Positions 58,929-64,000 of a DNA stretch of 64,000 nt are shown here, piece after piece (the stretch's first letter is position 1; every line of letters begins with the position of its first letter). Position numbers and translations under genes: made by a program. The stretch spans positions 558,001 to 622,000 of the forward strand of contig NZ_CP006942.1 of assembly GCF_000521605.1 (NCBI RefSeq). The letters run 5' to 3'. The notes beneath the pieces were generated by a model that was given only the letters and a program-made list of their open reading frames with translations, made no database searches and was not told the origin of the DNA. This DNA is from Mannheimia sp. USDA-ARS-USMARC-1261 (GTDB lineage: Bacteria > Pseudomonadota > Gammaproteobacteria > Enterobacterales > Pasteurellaceae).

Positions 58929-60116
58929 ATGTCAGCTCTGTTTAATTTATTTTATATTTACGATCCTTGGTTCTTCCACTTTTTGCGAATGGCATTTTTG
59001 GTAGGATTATTGGCTTGTGGTTATTTAGTTTCCCAAGTCATTAAAGGGAAATCCAACGGAATTATTATTCCGAAAGACAGTTTGATTGCAATTTTTGCAT
59101 TGATTGGCTTTAGTGTTATTCCGCTTATCATTAACGGTACAAAAGAAATTGGCGTATTGGCAATGTATGTCAAAATGTTGATTTTATTTATTTTCGGTAT
59201 TGCAGTTTATAATATTTTTTATCGAACGGAAAATGGTAAATCTTTATTTGTTCGTGATCTCAAAATCGGCATTGGTATTCAATGGATTTGTGGTGTAGCA
59301 GCATTATTAGGTGTACCTTTTATGGTGGATTTTCTATTGTCCAGTAACGCAATGATGCCGCGTTTTTTGGGTTCTGAACAGGAATATAGGCTTTATAATA
59401 TTACCTCCTCCGCTTTTTTCCAATTAAGTATTTTCTACTTAATGTTACTGCATTTTTTATTAGCTTATAATAAAAAAACGGATTCAATAAATGAGTGGTT
59501 TTTATTTTTAATTTTATGTGTTGGGCTAATTTCAGGGAGAACATTTTTATTAATATCGATAATTAGTATTGCTCTTTATTTTAAATGGAAATACTTATTG
59601 CCATTAATAGCCTTTACGATATTAATTCTATTTTTAGCTATTGTTTTTCCTGAAAACCGTTATGTAGAACACGCACTAGAGCCTGTAATTAATTTATTAT
59701 CCGGCACAGGTAAGGTGAGTTCTTCCACCGATAATTTAGTGAAAAACCACTTATTTATTCCAACCCTTAGCCAATTTATTTCCGGTGATGGTTTATATTA
59801 TACCGAAACAGGCGGCTATTATGGTGGTTCAGACTCAGGCTATATTCGTCAAGTGTTATACGGTGGTTTGAGCTATATGTTAGTTTGTTTTGCATTTACT
59901 GCTTATTTTGTGCGGAAAGTAGCAATAAATTGGTTTGGAGGAAGCTGGATTTTTACTTTATCGACTATTGGTATGCTTGCTATTTTAAATATTAAAGCCG
60001 ATACCTTCGCTTATCCGGGGATTATGTTTGTCTTATTAATGTTTTTATCCTTATTCGGCACAAGCGGTCGAAATTTAATATTATTTTGCAACAACAAAGA
60101 GGCAAAAAATGTTTAG
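58929..60116 (+). CDS. Wzy-like polysaccharide polymerase
   Basis: This 395-residue membrane protein has about 11 hydrophobic segments and one larger polar loop (about residues 255-300, GDGLYYTETGGYYGGSDSGYIRQVLYGG), the layout of O-antigen or capsule polymerases. Sequence identity within this family is low, so it is called by topology and context. With the flippase it implies en bloc assembly of repeat units on a lipid carrier. A USS (60060-60068) lies inside the coding region. It overlaps the next gene by eight bases. Confidence 0.75.
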   Translation: MSALFNLFYIYDPWFFHFLRMAFLVGLLACGYLVSQVIKGKSNGIIIPKDSLIAIFALIGFSVIPLIINGTKEIGVLAMYVKMLILFIFGIAVYNIFYRTENGKSLFVRDLKIGIGIQWICGVAALLGVPFMVDFLLSSNAMMPRFLGSEQEYRLYNITSSAFFQLSIFYLMLLHFLLAYNKKTDSINEWFLFLILCVGLISGRTFLLISIISIALYFKWKYLLPLIAFTILILFLAIVFPENRYVEHALEPVINLLSGTGKVSSSTDNLVKNHLFIPTLSQFISGDGLYYTETGGYYGGSDSGYIRQVLYGGLSYMLVCFAFTAYFVRKVAINWFGGSWIFTLSTIGMLAILNIKADTFAYPGIMFVLLMFLSLFGTSGRNLILFCNNKEAKNV

Positions 60117-60993
60117 TATTATTGTGCCTTCTTATAATCGTAATGAAGAAATTAAGGCATTGCTAGAAAGTTTAAAGCAACAAACGCTTTATAATTTTGA
60201 AGTCGTGATTGTTGATGATTGCTCCAAAAGCCCTGTTAGCGTCAATGAAGAGTATCCTTTTGAGGTAAAGGTTATTCGTAATAACCCAAATGTGGGAGCA
60301 GCACAAAGCCGTAATGTGGGGGCAAATCACGCAAGCCGAGAGTGGTTGCTGTTTTTAGACGATGACGATCGCTTTATGTCTGAAAAATGCGAACGATTGA
60401 CGCAAGAAATTAGTCAAAATCCAGCTGCGAATTTTATTTACCACCCTGCAAAATGTGAAATGGTAAACGAAGGCTTTACTTATGTAACTTCACCCTTTAA
60501 GCATAAAAGTGAACTGACGAAAGAGAATATTCTGAAAGCAAATAAAATTGGTGGTATGCCGATGATTGGCTTGAAAAAAGAACTCTTTTGCAAAATTGGC
60601 GGATTATCTGACCGCTTGCGATCACTGGAAGATTACGATTTCTTGTTGAAATTATTGGAAGAGCCGACTTTTGAGCCACTTTATGTGGATAAGGCATTAA
60701 CTTATTGCACCTTTCACACCAAGCGTTCGAGCGTTTCAACGGATACCACAAATACCGAAAAAGCGATTGAGTATATAAAACAAACCTATATTCAAACCCC
60801 TGAACAGGCGGAAAATTTTAAATTAAATTCACTTTATATTTTAAGTTATCCGCATATTATGAATTTATCTCGCAAGGCGGCAGGTTATTATTTTGAAATG
60901 TTTAAACAGACGAAAAATATTAAATCGCTGATTATTTCCCTTGTAATTCTTATTTCGCCAAAATTGGCGATTAATTTAAAAAGGTTTATTTAA
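60109..60993 (+). CDS. GT2-family glycosyltransferase A
   Basis: A GT-A fold transferase of 294 residues, starting FSIIVPSYNRNEEIKALLESLKQQ, with VVIVDDCSK, NVGAAQSRNVGANHAS and the DxD-containing LFLDDDDRF (about residue 83). No membrane segment. The sugar transferred is unknown; LsgF/LsgE-type genes of H. influenzae occupy similar positions. It overlaps the polymerase gene by eight bases and the next gene by one. Confidence 0.88.
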   Translation: MFSIIVPSYNRNEEIKALLESLKQQTLYNFEVVIVDDCSKSPVSVNEEYPFEVKVIRNNPNVGAAQSRNVGANHASREWLLFLDDDDRFMSEKCERLTQEISQNPAANFIYHPAKCEMVNEGFTYVTSPFKHKSELTKENILKANKIGGMPMIGLKKELFCKIGGLSDRLRSLEDYDFLLKLLEEPTFEPLYVDKALTYCTFHTKRSSVSTDTTNTEKAIEYIKQTYIQTPEQAENFKLNSLYILSYPHIMNLSRKAAGYYFEMFKQTKNIKSLIISLVILISPKLAINLKRFI

Positions 60994-61793
60994 TGAAATT
61001 TTCCGTTTTAATGTCGTTATACATTAAAGAAAAGCCACAATATTTAAGAGAATGTTTTGACAGCCTGAAAGCTCAAACTCATCAAGCAGATGAAATCGTT
61101 ATCTGTTTTGATGGGGCTGTTACGCCTGAATTAGAAGCGATTGTGGAAGAATATAGTGCAATTTTACCGATAAAAGCGGTGAAATTCCCTCAAAATCGTG
61201 GTTTGGGTAAAACTTTGAATGATGGTTTGAACTATTGTGCAAATGAGTGGGTTTTCAGAATGGATACCGATGATATTTGCTTGCCTGATCGTTTTGCAAA
61301 GCAAGTGGCATTTATTGAGAAAAATCCTGAAGTCGTCATTTTTGGCGGGCAAATTGCCGAATTTGGACAAGATATTAACGATATTGTGGCTTATCGTAAT
61401 GTGCCGACCACAACAGAAGAAATTATTAAATTTACCCGTAAGCGTTGTCCGTTTAACCATATGACGGTGGCATATCAAAAATCGAAAGTATTAGAAGTGG
61501 GTGGATATCAAGATCTACAAGAAGATTACTATTTGTGGATCAAACTCATCGCTCAATTCAAACAAGTGGCGAATTTACCTGATTTGTTAGTGTATGCGAG
61601 AGTAGGCAACGGAATGGTTGGTAGACGCCGTGGCAAAGCTCAAGCGGAAGCAGAATGGCGTTTATATAAATTGAAAAACTGTTGCCAAATCCACGACCCA
61701 ATTTCAGGGTTTGGTATTTTCTTAATGCGAGCAATTCCACGTTTATTGCCGCTTTCTATGCTTAAAGCTGTTTATAGATTGTTGAGAAAGTGA
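60993..61793 (+). CDS. GT2-family glycosyltransferase B
   Basis: A 266-residue GT-A transferase opening FSVLMSLYIKEKPQYLRECFDSLKAQ, with IVICFDG, NRGLGKTLNDGLNYC and RMDTDDICLPDRF (about residue 85), as in the LsgE/amylovoran-type GT2 branch. The ATG and the previous stop share one base (TAATG). It ends the operon; the XRE gene converges eight bases later, and no clear hairpin separates them. Confidence 0.88.
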   Translation: MKFSVLMSLYIKEKPQYLRECFDSLKAQTHQADEIVICFDGAVTPELEAIVEEYSAILPIKAVKFPQNRGLGKTLNDGLNYCANEWVFRMDTDDICLPDRFAKQVAFIEKNPEVVIFGGQIAEFGQDINDIVAYRNVPTTTEEIIKFTRKRCPFNHMTVAYQKSKVLEVGGYQDLQEDYYLWIKLIAQFKQVANLPDLLVYARVGNGMVGRRRGKAQAEAEWRLYKLKNCCQIHDPISGFGIFLMRAIPRLLPLSMLKAVYRLLRK

Positions 61794-61800
61794 ATTTGTT

Positions 61801-62154
61801 CTATTTATAATAGCTGGCTATATTATCTAAAAAAATCATCACAGCTTCCTTTTGCATTAAAGGAAGCTGTTCCCATTTCTTATCTAACTCGCTGAGTTTT
61901 ACCTCATCTAAAAGAGCATCTTTCGGCATACAGTCTTGGAAAAACCAACTAATCGGTGTTTTAAGGAAAATTGCAATATCAATTAAATGTGCTACATTTA
62001 TTTTACTTGCACCCCGCTCATAGCGTGAAAGTTGCTGTTGAGATAAGCCGATATATTCGGCTAATTTTTCAGCGGAATAACCTAATTCTTTACGCTTTTC
62101 TTGAACTCGTTTCCCAATTAACTTATCTACTTCTACCGCAAGCAACTGTGCCAT
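61801..62154 (-). CDS. XRE-family transcriptional regulator (Slam locus)
   Basis: The 117-residue protein has one HTH (about residues 15-70: LIGKRVQEKRKELGYSAEKL, then SQQQLSRYERGASKINVAHL) and an acidic C-terminal helix. It is a clear paralogue of the regulator at 19030-19362, including the MAQL start and the KINVAHL-IAxFLKTPIS-FF segment. It is divergent from a surface lipoprotein and slam; the 149-base region between them holds a perfect palindrome and several ACTTAT/ATAAGT repeats. Control of the lipoprotein-slam pair is likely but inferred. Confidence 0.88.
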   Translation of the reverse strand: MAQLLAVEVDKLIGKRVQEKRKELGYSAEKLAEYIGLSQQQLSRYERGASKINVAHLIDIAIFLKTPISWFFQDCMPKDALLDEVKLSELDKKWEQLPLMQKEAVMIFLDNIASYYK

Positions 62155-62243
62155 TTTTCACTCTTTACTTAAAATTACTCATTTATTGATATTTTCGTGA
62201 TTTTTTCACTTGAAAACAGAGTAATAAATAAGTAATAATTTGC

Positions 62244-62270
62244 TTAAATACTTATCTATTGAGTATTTAA
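62244..62270 (+). promoter_or_regulatory. Palindromic operator candidate in the lipoprotein-slam promoter
   Basis: TTAAATACT, 9-base spacer, AGTATTTAA is a perfect 9-bp inverted repeat 33 bases before the lipoprotein ATG. Related half-sites (ATAAGT, ACTTAT) occur several times between 62220 and 62295. No Fur-box-like sequence was seen. Confidence 0.55.
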
Positions 62271-62303
62271 TGTGTTTTTTACTTATTTAAATTAGAGGTT
62301 ACT

Positions 62304-62909
62304 ATGAAAAAACTACTTTTTTGTTCAGTTGCAACTTTATCTGTTTTATTAACCGCTTGTGGTGGTGGCGGTGGTAGCGGAAAAGCTGAAACCCCAGATG
62401 GTACTAAGGTTGATTTAACCAATAGTCCAAAAGATGATGTAGCAGGTAAAACCGTTGGAGGTGAATTCTATGGTAAAAACCAAAATGACTCATTCTATGG
62501 GGTTTGGATCAATGATGCGAAAACGGTAAGAGAATTACGTTATCAAGGTACAGAAGCTACTCAACTTCCGTCTGGATCAGCAACTTATTTCGGTGATTCT
62601 TATTGGTTAAGTGGTGCAACTGGCGAGGTATCTAAAGGTGGTAAAACTACGTTGAATGTGGATTTTGACCGTAAAACTGTAGATGGAAAAATTGAATACT
62701 CACTGTTAAATGATGGTAGAGTTCAAGATATTACCTTGCACGAAACATCATTAAATGGTTCAAAATTCAATGGCGAGGCAAGTACGCTTTTAGAGAAGGG
62801 CACTTATGAAGGGGCGTTATTTGGTCAAGGTGCGAAAGAAGCAGCGGGCTTAGTGAAATTTCCTAAAGCTCCTTCTTATGATACTTCTTTCGGCGGTATT
62901 CGCTATTAA
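62304..62909 (+). CDS. Slam-dependent surface lipoprotein, TbpB-like single barrel
   Basis: The 201-residue precursor has the lipobox LTAC (Cys19) followed by a Gly-rich GGGGGSG, the surface-export feature of Slam substrates. The mature part ends in a typical TbpB/fHbp barrel: SATYFGDSYWLSG, TTLNVDFDRKTVDGKIEY, SKFNGEASTL and YEGALFGQGAKEAAGLVKF. The length equals one barrel only, unlike TbpB (two lobes). The ligand is unknown; candidates are heme/haemoglobin, transferrin or complement factors. RBS AGAGG precedes it. slam follows 60 bases downstream. Confidence 0.85.
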   Translation: MKKLLFCSVATLSVLLTACGGGGGSGKAETPDGTKVDLTNSPKDDVAGKTVGGEFYGKNQNDSFYGVWINDAKTVRELRYQGTEATQLPSGSATYFGDSYWLSGATGEVSKGGKTTLNVDFDRKTVDGKIEYSLLNDGRVQDITLHETSLNGSKFNGEASTLLEKGTYEGALFGQGAKEAAGLVKFPKAPSYDTSFGGIRY

Positions 62910-62919
62910 TTCTATTTAT

Positions 62920-62950
62920 AGTCAGGTAGAGATACCTGACTTCTTTCTTT
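62920..62950 (+). terminator. Hairpin between the lipoprotein and slam
   Basis: A perfect 9-bp stem (AGTCAGGTA, loop GAGA, TACCTGACT) is followed by TCTTTCTTTTA. It is probably a partial terminator that makes lipoprotein mRNA more abundant than slam mRNA. Confidence 0.7.
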
Positions 62951-62968
62951 TATTATTCTCACTCAATT

Positions 62969-64000
62969 ATGCGATTTTGTATTTCATTGCTTGCCTTTTT
63001 CAGTATTCAAATGGTATTAGCAAATCATTCCAAACTTGAAGAACAGCTAAAACAAGCGATTTACCAACAAGAATTTAAAAAGATCCAAATTCTACTGAAA
63101 GATTATAAACAACAAGAAAATGCAGATCCTACTGTAATCGCTTATGCAAAAGCGAAGTCTGCCTTTATTCAACAAGATTACCAAACAGCAATTTCTATTT
63201 ATAGGAATATCATTAGTCAAAAGCCGGAATTAAATTCAATGCGTATGGAGCTTGCGGTTGCCTTATTTGCAGATAAGCAAGATAACGAAGCTAAGTTGCA
63301 ATTTGATAAAGTAAAGAGTGTTCCTGATTTGCCCGGAGTAGCTTACCAAAAAATTGAGGCTTATTTAGAGGCGATAAATCAACGTAATGAATGGCAATTT
63401 GACCTGAATTTTTCTTATCTTAAAACGGATAATGTAGCGAATGTATCTCACCAGCCACAGATTGAAAATACGGGTTTTATTAAAAACGAAACGATGTTAC
63501 CACAGAAAGCTAATGGCTTTGCTTTTAATGTAGATGTAGCGAAAGATTTTAATTTATTTAATTCTCACTATTTGAGCTTTCGAAATGAAGCAACTGGCAA
63601 AATTTACTGGGATAATCACCGTTTTGATGATGTATCTAATCGCCTTCTGCTAGGTTATGCCTATAAAAAATCAGATAAAACACTACGCATTCAGCCTTTT
63701 TATGATAAACGTTGGTTTGGTAATAGGTCTTTTCATTGGTCTAATGGGCTTCAATTTAGTTATGATTTTGCTATCTCTAATCAATGGAAAAATCAGACGG
63801 TTTTATCATTTGAAAAGCGGTCGTTTTTTGATGAAAATTTGCAAGCCGGTAATATAAAAGCTTTCTCCAATACTTTGCTTTGGTTGCCTAATCCTAAACA
63901 ATTATTTTATGTTGGGGGGACAATATCAAAAGAAAATACGCGAGAAAAACAGTATGGCTCAACAAGCAAAAATATTCGCTTAGGCTGGTTACAAGAATAT
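62969..64000 (+). CDS. Slam outer-membrane translocon (3' end outside window)
   Basis: From ATG 62969 the frame is open for 344 codons to the window edge. It starts with a signal peptide (MRFCISLLAFFSIQMVLAN). Then comes a TPR-like periplasmic domain of about 130 residues (AKAKSAFIQQDYQTAISIYRNII, MRMELAVALFADKQDNEA), followed by the first strands of a DUF560 beta-barrel (NEWQFDLNFSYLKTDNVAN, RLLLGYAYKKSDKTLRIQPF). This is the Slam layout; Slam exports lipoproteins to the cell surface. No strong Shine-Dalgarno is visible. A shorter frame near 63657 is a shadow of this gene. Confidence 0.9.
   Translation, partial: MRFCISLLAFFSIQMVLANHSKLEEQLKQAIYQQEFKKIQILLKDYKQQENADPTVIAYAKAKSAFIQQDYQTAISIYRNIISQKPELNSMRMELAVALFADKQDNEAKLQFDKVKSVPDLPGVAYQKIEAYLEAINQRNEWQFDLNFSYLKTDNVANVSHQPQIENTGFIKNETMLPQKANGFAFNVDVAKDFNLFNSHYLSFRNEATGKIYWDNHRFDDVSNRLLLGYAYKKSDKTLRIQPFYDKRWFGNRSFHWSNGLQFSYDFAISNQWKNQTVLSFEKRSFFDENLQAGNIKAFSNTLLWLPNPKQLFYVGGTISKENTREKQYGSTSKNIRLGWLQEY

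Noticed and set aside
63657-63857. Small + strand frame near the right edge
   Set aside because: It lies in a different frame inside the slam coding region, which is open from 62969 to the window end and has clear homology.

Overview
The window is chromosomal DNA of a Pasteurellaceae bacterium. It is AT-rich, and its gene content matches that family: artPIQM, dsbD, queCDE, focA-pflB, and a 843-residue class I adenylate cyclase. The 9-mer ACAAGCGGT and its complement recur throughout, often as inverted pairs at gene ends. This is the uptake signal sequence (USS) variant of the Actinobacillus pleuropneumoniae/Mannheimia/Bibersteinia subclade, not the AAGTGCGGT type of Haemophilus influenzae. 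I would place it in or near Mannheimia/Actinobacillus, but the species cannot be read from the sequence alone. I saw no rRNA, tRNA, CRISPR array or intact insertion sequence.

Layout. 0-12.7 kb is housekeeping: the end of a YddA-type ABC exporter, ruvC, an MliC-like lipoprotein, yebC-nudB-DMT transporter, yecE, aspS, a periplasmic metallo-hydrolase divergent from a GlxA-type regulator, lysO, SOS-controlled dinB, htpX and yqaA. 12.8-20.2 kb carries the anaerobic formate module focA-pflB-pflA, split between pflB and pflA by about 3 kb of accessory genes: RhuM, a frameshifted small exported protein, two small hypotheticals, a DUF805 membrane protein and an XRE regulator with its own palindrome. 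20.3-43.2 kb is mostly core metabolism: prlC, pheA, cyaA, fabB, an atypical NRAMP-like transporter, ilvE, ridA, an acyl-CoA ligase, epmC-dsbD, artPIQM, pgi-ubiK, and queCDE behind a preQ1 riboswitch.

43.3-51.7 kb holds a repeat-rich surface lipoprotein, menF, alaA, a rarD-like gene broken at a G8 tract, priA and elyC. 51.8-61.8 kb is a ten-gene, tightly packed surface-glycan operon. neuDBAC makes and activates sialic acid; it is followed by a flippase, a GT52 sialyltransferase, a GT25 transferase, a Wzy-like polymerase and two GT2 transferases. It looks like an lsg-type lipooligosaccharide cluster fused to de novo sialic acid synthesis. 61.8-64 kb holds a second XRE regulator (paralogue of the one in the pfl island), a small TbpB-like lipoprotein, and the first 344 codons of a Slam outer-membrane translocon that runs off the window.

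How it fits together. The right third is a host-interaction region: sialylated surface glycan, two Slam-type surface lipoproteins and a Slam. Regulatory sites recognisable by eye include a preQ1-I riboswitch, a LexA box, an ArgR box, an FNR-like site, FabR-like operators at both fabB and the acyl-CoA ligase, and two different XRE-type palindromes. No clearly new molecular system was identified. The most unusual items are the Slam/lipoprotein locus with its private regulator, the accessory island inside the pfl module, the G8-tract transporter and the NRAMP-like protein lacking the canonical metal motif.
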